From Nostoc sp. LEGE 06077 (GTDB lineage: Bacteria > Cyanobacteriota > Cyanobacteriia > Cyanobacteriales > Nostocaceae): 64,000 nucleotides of DNA. The position numbers were made by a program, and so were the translations under genes. Shown here piece after piece: positions 7,482 to 14,922 of the stretch. Numbering within the stretch: position 1 is the stretch's first letter; every line of letters begins with the position of its first letter. The stretch is from the NCBI RefSeq assembly GCF_015207705.1, contig NZ_JADEWI010000006.1:1-64000 (forward strand), written 5' to 3'. Under the pieces are notes generated by a model. The model did not search any database. It saw only the letters and a program-made list of their open reading frames with translations, and was not told the DNA's origin.

Positions 7482-8810
7482 ATGACTCCCCCAGAAAATA
7501 GACCTAGCTTACCAGAGGTTCACCGCAGTATTAAAATCCCCAATAGCAGCAGCTTTTGGCGCAAGATGCTGGCTTATGGAGGTCCAGGGTATTTGGTTTC
7601 AGTTGGATACATAGACCCTGGCAACTGGGCAACAGACATTGCTGGGGGGTCAAAGTTTGGATACACACTGTTAACAGTGATCTTGCTGTCCAACCTGATG
7701 GCGATATTGCTGCAATCTTTGTGTGTGCGTTTGGGGGTTGCTACGGGGCGAGATTTGGCGCAGGCTTGTCGAGATTATTTCAAACCAAGAGTAAGCTTTT
7801 GTTTATGGATATTGTGCGAGATTGCGATCGCAGCTTGTGACTTAGCGGAACTATTGGGAAGTGCGATCGCCCTACAACTTTTATTCGGTATTCCCTTGAT
7901 ATGGGGTGTGTGTATCACTGCGCTGGATGTCCTGGTATTGCTATTCCTGCAACATAAAGGCTTTCGTTATACAGAAGCCTTAGTAATAATGCTGGTAGCA
8001 ACCGTAGGTATCTGTTTTACAGCGGAAATTCTGTTTTCTCTACCTGATATGGGGGGGATTTTGTTGGGATATCTGCCCAAGAAGGAAATTTTACAGAATC
8101 CAGAAATGCTCTACATCGCTATTGGTATTTTAGGGGCAACAGTGATGCCTCACAACTTATATTTACACTCCTCTATTGTGCAAACCCGTGATTGGCAACC
8201 TACTACTGAAAAAAGATGGGAAGCATTTAAGTTTGGCACAATTGATTCAACTTTTGCTCTATCGTTGGCACTATTCATTAACTCAGCAATTTTAATTGTG
8301 TCTGCCGCAACATTTCATTTTTCTGGCAATCAGAATGTCGCAGAAATTCAAGATGCTTATAAATTGCTTTCACCACTATTAGGAGTCAGTGCTGCTAGTG
8401 CGATTTTTGGCATTGCATTGCTTGCTTCTGGGCAAAGTTCAACGCTGACTGCGACTCTAGCAGGACAAATTGTTATGGAAGGCTTTTTGCAATTTCGCCT
8501 TCCGTCGTGGTTACGCCGTTTAATAACCCGTCTGCTTGCCATCATTCCAGCGTTAATTACAATCATTCTGTTTGGTGAAAATAGTACAAGCAGCCTCATA
8601 GTTCTCAGTCAAGTCATCCTCAGTTTACAGTTACCGTTTGCAGTGATTCCATTGGTGATATTTACTAGTAATCGCCGCTTGATGGGTGAGTTTGTCAATC
8701 CCTTGTGGTTAAAATCTTTAGCTTGGTTAGTTGCTATTGTCATCGTTGGCTTAAATGCTTGGTTGCTATTACAAAGTCTTTGGGGATGGCTATTACAAGT
8801 TCCCAGTTAA
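7482..8810 (+). CDS. mntH: Nramp-family divalent metal transporter
   Basis: Proton-coupled importer of Mn2+ and Fe2+ in the cytoplasmic membrane, 442 residues and about 11 membrane helices, a normal length for the family. The metal-binding DPGN motif in helix 1 is at 45-48 (YIDPGNWATDI) and the helix 6 motif VMPHNLYLHS has M222, P223 and H224. Both motifs are complete, which supports metal transport rather than a Mg2+ or Al3+ variant. The long overlapping frames in this stretch are shadows. It is monocistronic by spacing. Neighbouring CbtB and the RppA/RppB-type regulators make a metal-homeostasis region, but no direct regulatory site of known type was seen before the gene. Confidence 0.92.
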   Translation: MTPPENRPSLPEVHRSIKIPNSSSFWRKMLAYGGPGYLVSVGYIDPGNWATDIAGGSKFGYTLLTVILLSNLMAILLQSLCVRLGVATGRDLAQACRDYFKPRVSFCLWILCEIAIAACDLAELLGSAIALQLLFGIPLIWGVCITALDVLVLLFLQHKGFRYTEALVIMLVATVGICFTAEILFSLPDMGGILLGYLPKKEILQNPEMLYIAIGILGATVMPHNLYLHSSIVQTRDWQPTTEKRWEAFKFGTIDSTFALSLALFINSAILIVSAATFHFSGNQNVAEIQDAYKLLSPLLGVSAASAIFGIALLASGQSSTLTATLAGQIVMEGFLQFRLPSWLRRLITRLLAIIPALITIILFGENSTSSLIVLSQVILSLQLPFAVIPLVIFTSNRRLMGEFVNPLWLKSLAWLVAIVIVGLNAWLLLQSLWGWLLQVPS

Positions 8811-8870
8811 AATAAAGGAACAGATCCGTGGCAATCCAATGTCATGCTGCAAGAATGAAGGGGTAAAGCC

Positions 8871-9548
8871 ATGAAATATATGAAGCGAACAGTAGCCATC
8901 CTGGGAATAACAAGTCTACTGGGTGTAATGCCTGCTGCTGTTTCTGCGCGAGAAGCACAAATACCTTTGAAGGCGACGAACTTCCAAGAGTACTATAACC
9001 AAGGGGTGCAAAAGCTTAACCAAGGTAACTTCAATGGTGCGATCGCAGATTTTAACTCTGTAGTGCAGCTGAATCCACGATATTACGAGGGTTTTTGCCT
9101 TCGAGGTTTAGCTAAATCTCAATTGAGAGACTTTAGTGCCGCAATCTCTGACTTTAACCTAGCACTGCGGTTAAATCCCAAGCATACAGATGCTTATAAT
9201 GGTCGGGGAATTTCTTATGTAGAACTAGGAGATTTTCAGAAAGCCATTGCTGACTTTAACCAAACAATAAAAATTGATCCGACCTCACAAGACGGTTACT
9301 ATAATTTAGGACTTGCTCATTTTAGACAGGGTAATCATCAACAAGCGATCGCAGACTTTAACCAAGCACTACAAATCAATCCTAACCTAGCTGATGCTTA
9401 TGGGAACCGAGGACTGGCACAATATGCTTTAGGAGACAGTAATAGTGCTGTTACAGACCTTCAGCAAGCTGCAAACCTGTTTATTAAACAAGGTGATACC
9501 CAAGCTTATCAACAAACACAAGCCCTGATTCAACAAATTCAGCGTTAA
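8871..9548 (+). CDS. Exported TPR-repeat protein
   Basis: 225 residues. A signal peptide (about 1-27, ending near VSA) is followed by five tandem tetratricopeptide repeats from about residue 39 to 205, each with the pattern of small and hydrophobic residues and NP at the repeat end (for example FNGAIADFNSVVQLNPRYYE). TPR proteins serve as protein-binding scaffolds; in cyanobacteria such small exported forms are common and mostly uncharacterised. It begins 60 bp after the Nramp gene on the same strand, so cotranscription is possible. The terminator at 9674 lies about 125 bp after it. Confidence 0.85.
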   Translation: MKYMKRTVAILGITSLLGVMPAAVSAREAQIPLKATNFQEYYNQGVQKLNQGNFNGAIADFNSVVQLNPRYYEGFCLRGLAKSQLRDFSAAISDFNLALRLNPKHTDAYNGRGISYVELGDFQKAIADFNQTIKIDPTSQDGYYNLGLAHFRQGNHQQAIADFNQALQINPNLADAYGNRGLAQYALGDSNSAVTDLQQAANLFIKQGDTQAYQQTQALIQQIQR

Positions 9549-9604
9549 TAATTTGTTCGGGTGAATGATAGTAAACACTAATTTTCTCTTTAGTCATGCT
9601 CAAT

Positions 9605-9620
9605 TTTCATCTTAATTTCA
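9605..9620 (+). promoter_or_regulatory. Orphan TTTCA direct-repeat box
   Basis: TTTCA at 9605 and 9616, 11 bp apart, as before the DUF2808 genes, but with no gene before the terminator at 9674. TATACTAT near 9633 could serve as a -10 element. See the findings for the small-RNA idea. Confidence 0.4.
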
Positions 9621-9673
9621 CTTTGATGTCTCTATACTATTATTGAGCCGTTTAAACTTATGCTTTGATGCAG

Positions 9674-9720
9674 AATCAGACTTTTAATTGTAGTATTACA
9701 ACTAAAAGCCTGATTTTTTA
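9674..9720 (+). terminator. Rho-independent terminator
   Basis: AATCAG and CTTTTA pair with TAAAAG and CTGATT across a TTGTAG/TTACAA inner stem, followed directly by TTTTTTA. It is a strong intrinsic terminator for the TPR gene transcript or for a short RNA started near 9640. Confidence 0.8.
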
Positions 9721-9862
9721 ATATCATCTGCAACTGATTTTCACGATCTTATTAGTTCTTGAGACTGAAAATATTGAATTTTTTGTGGCAGTAACTAAAG
9801 TTTGAGTTCAGGTTTAGCTACATACCACAACATCAAAAAATTATTTTTTGAACTAGCCAAAA

Positions 9863-9905
9863 TTTCACCCTAATTTCATCCTGACCTGTCAAACTTATTA
9901 TTTAA
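9863..9905 (+). promoter_or_regulatory. Direct-repeat box before second DUF2808 gene
   Basis: TTTCA at 9863 and 9874, followed by GACCTGTCAAACTT and TTTAAAGGT. It matches the boxes at 893 and 10457 base for base over most of its length and lies 59 bp before the gene. Confidence 0.6.
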
Positions 9906-9963
9906 AGGTCTATTCATTGAACCCCATAACATATTTGACATAATTGTTGTTGAACAATTCAAG

Positions 9964-10428
9964 ATGAAGAAAACATTGATTTATATAGGTACAGTGTTTG
10001 CCATTAGCACTATAGCTTCCATTTTCCTTGATTCTGCAAACGCTAAGGAGACTAATATTGATAATAATTTGCAATATCCTACTAATAGCTGGCGTTTGGT
10101 AAAGCATACTTTTCGGTTAAACATTCCCCAAAATAACAATGCCCTTTCTCAACTTATTATTGAAACTCCATCTACTGTAGCAGTGAGTAATGAAATTGAA
10201 GTCTGGGATGTGAATGGTCAAAAAATTAATATTAATATTTCCGTCAAGGGCAGACAAATTATTATAGAGTTTCCTGAAAAGGTTATTCCTAACACTAAAC
10301 TCCTAGTTAATTTTAATAAAGTACAACAACCAGTTACAGGTTCAAATTCTGTATATCGCTTGTGGGCTAAAGTTGTTGGTAGTGAGGTAGAAATCCCCAT
10401 TGGTGTAGCTCAATTCCCTACATTTTAA
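9964..10428 (+). CDS. Secreted DUF2808 protein (second paralog)
   Basis: 154 residues of the same family as the protein at 1000. Signal peptide about 1-27 (cleavage near ANA), then the family core: VKHTFRLNIPQNN, LIIETPSTV, a beta stretch containing NGQKININISVKGRQI, and the terminal IPIGVAQFPTF. The order and spacing of motifs match the first and third copies; the region after the signal peptide is shorter. It has its own upstream TTTCA repeat box. Function unknown; the shared box suggests common control with the response regulator gene region. Confidence 0.85.
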   Translation: MKKTLIYIGTVFAISTIASIFLDSANAKETNIDNNLQYPTNSWRLVKHTFRLNIPQNNNALSQLIIETPSTVAVSNEIEVWDVNGQKININISVKGRQIIIEFPEKVIPNTKLLVNFNKVQQPVTGSNSVYRLWAKVVGSEVEIPIGVAQFPTF

Positions 10429-10456
10429 GATTTTAGATTTTCATATTCATCAGAAA

Positions 10457-10503
10457 TTTCATCCATATTTCATCAAGACCTGTCAAACTTGATCAATAAA
10501 GGT
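10457..10503 (+). promoter_or_regulatory. Direct-repeat box before third DUF2808 gene
   Basis: TTTCA at 10457 and 10468, then GACCTGTCAAACTTGATC and AATAAAGGT. The transcript would have a leader of about 150 bases before the ATG at 10661; AGGAG at about 10650 is the ribosome site. Confidence 0.6.
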
Positions 10504-10660
10504 AGTAAACCTTTTTGAATTAAAACAGTTCTGGATTCTTGTGTAAATGTAGAAGATAGATAATTCTATCTTTACTAATTTGTTATGTATTGATTCATAA
10601 CAGCTTACAAAATACGAATCTGAATATTTGCTGATATAACTTATAAAATTAGGAGTAAAT

Positions 10661-11149
10661 ATGAAAAAAGTTCTAGCTTACATTGCTTTATCTACTCTCG
10701 CTGCTGCATTTTTAATTCCTGCCAAGTATGTAATTGCTAATGAAGAAAATAATAGTCTTCCTCATGTTGAGGGTAACTATCAATTTCCTCAAACTCGCTG
10801 GTCGCGTGTTAGACATACTTTGCGAGTACACGTTCCTAAAAATAGCAAGGATGTTTCGCAGTTAAATATTGAAGTTCCGAGTACTGTGAAATGGAGCAAT
10901 GATACTAATGATGTTGTTGTAAATAAGGAGAATGGTCAGAAAATTAATGCTAGTGTTTCTTTGAATGGTAATACTATACTACTAGCTTTCCCTGAACCAG
11001 TTGCTCCTAACACTAAGCTAGAGATTGACATCAAGAATGTCAAACAACCATTTCTTGGTAATGGCCCTGTCTATTATTTATCTGTTAATCTCGTTGGTAG
11101 TGATGCAAAAATACCTATAGGTGTAGCTAGGTTTCGTGTTAGTCTTTAA
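10661..11149 (+). CDS. Secreted DUF2808 protein (third paralog)
   Basis: 162 residues. The ATG at 10661 follows a good ribosome site (TTAGGAG). Signal peptide about 1-26, then SLPHVEGNYQFPQ, the conserved VRHTLRVHVPKNS, LNIEVPSTVKW, NGQKINASVSLNGN and the final IPIGVARFRVS. It is the closest of the three copies to the DUF2808 description in length and motifs. It is followed by an intrinsic terminator, so it ends the tandem pair. Tandem duplication with box duplication is visible from the paired boxes at 9863 and 10457. Confidence 0.85.
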   Translation: MKKVLAYIALSTLAAAFLIPAKYVIANEENNSLPHVEGNYQFPQTRWSRVRHTLRVHVPKNSKDVSQLNIEVPSTVKWSNDTNDVVVNKENGQKINASVSLNGNTILLAFPEPVAPNTKLEIDIKNVKQPFLGNGPVYYLSVNLVGSDAKIPIGVARFRVSL

Positions 11150-11171
11150 AATCTGCCATATCCAAATAAAA

Positions 11172-11204
11172 CTCCTGATAGTTAACTATTAGGAGAATTT
11201 TTAA
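11172..11204 (+). terminator. Rho-independent terminator after DUF2808 gene
   Basis: CTCCTGATAGTT pairs with AACTATTAGGAG, a nearly perfect 24-base palindrome, followed by AATTTTTAATT. Confidence 0.75.
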
Positions 11205-11300
11205 TTCTTGTTAAACTTGACTATTTAATATTTTAATTATAAGTAATTTTGAATAATTAGCTATAGTAAATGCAGCTTAAATTTCCTTGCTATAACGTTA

Positions 11301-11329
11301 TTTCATTTCGATTTCATCTATATATTTCA
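11301..11329 (+). promoter_or_regulatory. Triple TTTCA box before a gene remnant
   Basis: TTTCA occurs at 11301, 11312 and 11325. The first two have the 11-bp spacing of the DUF2808 boxes. The box lies before the 51-codon remnant at 11470, which begins like a DUF2808 signal peptide, so this may be a fourth, decayed promoter. Confidence 0.4.
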
Positions 11330-11341
11330 TAATTATAAATA

Positions 11342-11446
11342 TATAGAAATCCCATTTGATTATTGAAAAGTCAAGCTGAATGAAAGCTTGCTAAACAAGG
11401 TTTTGCTTCTCAGTATACGTAGCAAGACTCAAATTGGATTTCTATA
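11342..11446. repeat. MITE-like palindromic element with 18-bp inverted ends
   Basis: TATAGAAATCCCATTTGA at 11342 is matched in inverted form by the 18 bases at 11429-11446 with one mismatch. Inside, CTTGCTA and TAGCAAG form a second inverted pair. A 105-bp foldback with TA at its ends resembles small nonautonomous elements of the IS630/Tc1 type. No transposase is present here. Confidence 0.45.
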
Positions 11447-11469
11447 CACATAATTCATTGGTTAACTAA

Positions 11470-11625
11470 ATGAGAAGAATATTTATGAAAAAGCTGATTT
11501 ACGCAGCTGCTTTTACCTTAGTTTTTGCATCTTCAGTTTCTACTGTTTGGGCTAAAAATCCAAATGATGCTAATATTTCTCATCTAGGTAATAGTGCTGC
11601 TGTTCCTAATAATGGTACAAAGTGA
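11470..11625 (+). pseudogene. Truncated exported protein, probable fourth DUF2808 remnant
   Basis: A 51-codon frame: signal peptide (MKKLIYAAAFTLVFASSV, cleavage near VWA) followed by about 20 polar residues and a stop at 11623. The start could be 11470 or 11485. The signal peptide resembles that of the gene at 10661 (MKKVLAYIALSTL) and a TTTCA box lies upstream, so it is probably a DUF2808-type gene that lost its body. The end overlaps a histidine-kinase remnant. It could still be a short exported peptide. Confidence 0.45.
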
Positions 11626-11662
11626 ATTGGGTAAAGGTAGCAATTTTACAGTTAAATTACCA
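11615..11662 (+). pseudogene. Fragment of a histidine kinase C-terminus
   Basis: In the +2 frame relative to the preceding short gene, the DNA encodes VQSELGKGSNFTVKLP, the standard end of a histidine-kinase ATPase domain (compare VQSQIGKGSTFIVHLP of the kinase at 2232). No other part of a kinase is present upstream, so this is a recombination scar that joined a kinase 3' end to the signal-peptide remnant. Confidence 0.6.
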
Positions 11663-11792
11663 GGTAACATGAGCTATAATAATTTAATTACAATTTGTTT
11701 TCCCTGTATATTTAATTATTATTTTTCCAATTTAACTCATGTTTAAAATATTCATAATCTACTACTAATATTTATGCTTGCAAAAGTTTATT

Positions 11793-12203
11793 ATGGAATT
11801 TATGCAGAAACAACAGGCTGAATTAATTATCCAGCAAGCTTGCAAAGAAAATTTTACTGATAGCGAGAAAGCTATTTATGATGAGTTTATTCTGGAAGCG
11901 GGGGTAAAAGACCCAGCCAAGATGACTGAGGCTACTGCTGATATGTTGATTAGGTACCTTGATGGCTGCGATGCATCTAACGAGTTTGTTGCTAATGTAG
12001 TCAATCGCCTCGCGCAAGTTGCCCCTGTTCATATCATGACTAGAATTCTTCTCAGCGATAATGACGGTGATGGTGTGCCTTTGTACCAAGAACTCCAACT
12101 TGGTACAAAGGCTACTGTATTTAATGCTCCGTCAGAAATAGCTGCTGCACAGCAAAAGCAATATCAGTTTTTTCCGATTCGGAACAGCGATATGGAATTG
12201 TAA
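11793..12203 (+). CDS. Small protein with EF-hand-like calcium motif
   Basis: 136 residues from the ATG at 11793; an in-frame TTG at 11778 and an ATG at 11802 are alternatives. The N-terminal two thirds are predicted helical and acidic, without a signal peptide. Near residue 95 it has DNDGDGVPLYQELQLGT, a D-x-D-x-D-G...E loop as in EF hands, dockerin and thrombospondin type 3 repeats, which bind calcium. No family recognised for the rest. It stands alone between the DUF2808 remnants and a convergent pair of hypothetical genes. Confidence 0.6.
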   Translation: MEFMQKQQAELIIQQACKENFTDSEKAIYDEFILEAGVKDPAKMTEATADMLIRYLDGCDASNEFVANVVNRLAQVAPVHIMTRILLSDNDGDGVPLYQELQLGTKATVFNAPSEIAAAQQKQYQFFPIRNSDMEL

Positions 12204-12258
12204 GTTTAACCCACCAATAAATTTTTTACAGCGATCGCAAGACTCCCAGCCCCAATAA

Positions 12259-13107
12259 TCAGGCGATTTCCTGGTAAGGATAACTTTGGAAAATTACGCC
12301 AGTATCCCGATCTTCATCCCAAAACCACCAACCTTGGGATAGTTCAGAAAGAACGCGCATTAGTGCTAATTGTTCATAAGTGATTTCCCCACTACCGTAG
12401 CTGACGTTACTAGTGCCATCCCATGATTTAAGAATTGATTCTAAATTGTATCCATTGCCCATAATCCAACTGGCGTAGAAGCAGTCTTTGGATATTTCTT
12501 CCATGATGGCTAGCAGTTCAAGTGCAGCATCAGGATTGGGTGATTTCATGGCTTCAAGTGCAAGGCGGAGGTTTTCTTCTCTGTCTGCAATAAACTCTGA
12601 AAAAGCTGCTCTATTTGATGGTAAATTATCCTTTTCAAGTGTGATTAATTTTCTATTTACAATCTTGACTGGAGTTATATTTGAGTAGTCAGTTTGGTCA
12701 TCTTCACTTGCCTTTGCTTTTATAGCTAAAGGATGCCAATGGATACGTTCAATTTTATTAGTCTGAGGATTTTTCCATGCCCAGAATAGTTTGTGAGATG
12801 CAGCACCCTTAACTGTAAGATAAGTTCTTTTATATCGAATGGGATAGTCTACACCTTCCTCTTGTTTCGCTTGTAAAAATGCTTCTATTGACGGATATGC
12901 TTCATTGGGATAAACCATTATCCGTGGTGCTATCGCATATGTGTAACCTGATATGCTGCTATCACCATTTTTACATGGTAACAAATTCCATTTTTCGTTT
13001 ATTGGATTCTGTATCCAAAACTCAACTGATATTGTCTGTACAAACTGATCTAAAATCTGAACTACACAAGGATAGTAAAGTGTGAGTTGTTGGTTGCTAT
13101 TAGTCAT
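12259..13107 (-). CDS. Hypothetical protein, partner of following 153-aa gene
   Basis: 282 residues from the ATG at 13107, which lies 3 bp after the stop of the upstream gene; an ATG at 13122 would overlap that gene by 13 bp. No signal peptide or membrane segment. The N-terminal half is beta-rich and aromatic (for example KLFWAWKNPQTNKIERIHW), the C-terminal half helical and acidic, ending with the tryptophan-rich GWWFWDEDRD. No family recognised. Tight linkage to the 153-aa gene shows one operon. Confidence 0.6.
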   Translation of the reverse strand: MTNSNQQLTLYYPCVVQILDQFVQTISVEFWIQNPINEKWNLLPCKNGDSSISGYTYAIAPRIMVYPNEAYPSIEAFLQAKQEEGVDYPIRYKRTYLTVKGAASHKLFWAWKNPQTNKIERIHWHPLAIKAKASEDDQTDYSNITPVKIVNRKLITLEKDNLPSNRAAFSEFIADREENLRLALEAMKSPNPDAALELLAIMEEISKDCFYASWIMGNGYNLESILKSWDGTSNVSYGSGEITYEQLALMRVLSELSQGWWFWDEDRDTGVIFQSYPYQEIA

Positions 13108-13109
13108 TA

Positions 13110-13571
13110 TTATTCCATCCATTCGATAGGGGATATGGTTTCCTTTTTGGCGGGAAGTATTTTAACTTCATAGCCATAAAGAATTAATTCGTGCAAAGTT
13201 GCTAGTAGTTGCTTGAGTGATATACTGTCCCATTGGCTGCACTCTAATATATGTTTCAATACCTGAGCGGGAGCATTAACCACCCAAAGACTATGAATTC
13301 TTTTGTTCCTAAATCCAGCACATAATTGAACAATTGGTTGTAACTCAACTGTTATTTTTGGTATATGAATAATTGCTGAACTTATAGGGATTACTGGTTT
13401 ATATTCTAAATTTTTAGATTGTGAAAAATAGGGGTCACTGTACCATTGTCCGTCGATTTGGTATGCAATCATTAGGTATGGCAATGCTTTAATCGCATTT
13501 ATAGTTCCCCATCTAGCAGTTTGTCCTGCATGAAACCAGATATAAGAGCCGTTGTGTATTATCATGTGCAA
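13110..13571 (-). CDS. Hypothetical protein upstream of 282-aa partner
   Basis: 153 residues, soluble, no motif I can name. It begins IIHNGSYIWFHAGQTARWGT, with a beta-rich first half and a helical C-terminal third (LKHILECSQWDSISLKQLL). The stop overlaps or touches the start of the next gene, so translational coupling is likely. Both proteins resemble the paired small hypothetical genes often seen on cyanobacterial plasmids. Confidence 0.55.
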   Translation of the reverse strand: MHMIIHNGSYIWFHAGQTARWGTINAIKALPYLMIAYQIDGQWYSDPYFSQSKNLEYKPVIPISSAIIHIPKITVELQPIVQLCAGFRNKRIHSLWVVNAPAQVLKHILECSQWDSISLKQLLATLHELILYGYEVKILPAKKETISPIEWME

Positions 13572-13879
13572 GTTTTATAATTTTGACTTGAGGCTTTGCT
13601 TGTTCAGCTAATTGATAACTTCGTCTGTGGTAGAAAGTTTAGTTACTTTGTCTACTGAACAATGATTTCGTATTTGTATGGATACGTGGTTTCAAATTGC
13701 AAATATTATTCATTGCAGTAAACTTTATACTCAGCTACAACACTTTAGATATTAGTGATTATTTCCTAAATTACTAATCATCAATGTCTACCTTGCTGAT
13801 GTGTGTAACAATTGTGGTAATTAATCTACTATCAATTTGATGTGCTTTTTAAAACTAAATGCTTGCTATAAAATAAAAA

Positions 13880-13906
13880 GTGCGCCTTTTTAATTCGATG
13901 GCGCAC
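13880..13906. terminator. Bidirectional hairpin terminator
   Basis: GTGCGCC pairs with GGCGCAC across a 13-base loop, flanked by AAAA on the left and TTTT on the right, so it can act on both strands. It would end the transcript of the minus-strand gene whose stop is at 13930. The rest of 13572-13929 holds nothing I recognise. Confidence 0.75.
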
Positions 13907-13929
13907 TTTTATTAAAAATAAATTGATAG

Positions 13930-14772
13930 TTAAACGTGGTGAAGGATAATATTTATTGCGTCTTGAGTGCTAATTTTATATTGTGTAGCAAGTTTATTCA
14001 TGTTGGCTTCACCATTTGCATGATCTTTGATGATTGATCGAGCAATGTTTGGTGAAACATTAATCTCACTATTGGTAACGACTGGTTTAGGTAAAGTTTG
14101 AGAAATAAAGAATTCTTTTCTTCTTAATAAATGTATTTGGCGATAATGTTCTTTTCTGGGTATCCACAGACAATTACCAGGGGCAAAGTCGCTCTCTTGA
14201 TCAATACGAGATATAACTGCTCCTTCGGGTGCTAATCCCATATCTTTTAGAAATTGGGTAAAATTATCACGCCAGGATGCATCAACTTCAATTCCACACC
14301 CGCCATGATATTTGTACTGATGGTGGTTCTTGTTATAGCAGATACGCTTGATGTGTAACCAGGAGTTATACTCGTGGCTTTTGCAGTGACCGTGGATAGT
14401 TTTATCGCTCTTGAGGGTTTCGCGCTGCAAGCATCCGCAGCTTTGTGTAAGCCCTCTTTTTAAGCTATTTTTACTGATATACTTTTGGGTTCCGCAGCTG
14501 CATAAGGTAAGGAGTAGTAGTTCACCCCTTTTCCCCTTAACTTCTACATCAGATATAACTTTTAGTCTCCCAAAGTTTGCCCCAACTGGGATGGATTCTT
14601 TTCTTTTTTTACAACCACAGTTAGTTGACTGACCATTAGTGAGGGTGTGACTGTAGACAAGTTTTTGGGTTCCACAATCACACTGGCATAATACTTGCTT
14701 TCCTTGTTTATTTAGTACAATCCAGCTACCGAATTTTTCACTTATATTAATTACTCGTTTTGTAGTCTCCAT
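13930..14772 (-). CDS. Phage-type zinc-ribbon/HNH-like endonuclease protein
   Basis: 280 residues. Two tandem zinc-ribbon-like units are visible at the N-terminus: CQCDCGTQ with CGC (about 28-54) and CSCGTQ with CGC (about 92-114). The middle part has the pattern HG...YNSWLHIKRICYN...YKYHGGCGIEVDASW...FLKDMGL, then ISRIDQES and NCLWIPRKEH. This arrangement is that of a family common in phages and plasmids and related to HNH homing endonucleases. The usual RATxxEQxxN end is changed to WIPRKEHYRQ. The C-terminus adds a helix-turn-helix-like segment (KLATQYKISTQDAINIIL). Its action as a nuclease is inferred from the family, not from a complete active site. Confidence 0.6.
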   Translation of the reverse strand: METTKRVINISEKFGSWIVLNKQGKQVLCQCDCGTQKLVYSHTLTNGQSTNCGCKKRKESIPVGANFGRLKVISDVEVKGKRGELLLLTLCSCGTQKYISKNSLKRGLTQSCGCLQRETLKSDKTIHGHCKSHEYNSWLHIKRICYNKNHHQYKYHGGCGIEVDASWRDNFTQFLKDMGLAPEGAVISRIDQESDFAPGNCLWIPRKEHYRQIHLLRRKEFFISQTLPKPVVTNSEINVSPNIARSIIKDHANGEANMNKLATQYKISTQDAINIILHHV

Positions 14773-14922
14773 AAATTATTTTGGTGCTATTACTGCTGGG
14801 TTATATATCTAAAACAAGCTGTTTTTCTTGCTCCAGTTCCTTCTTTATCCAGGCAAGTTGCTGTCCAATGGCTAGGTGCTGATCACCAGATTGAGGTTGT
14901 GGGCGATTCTTCCCATACTGAA

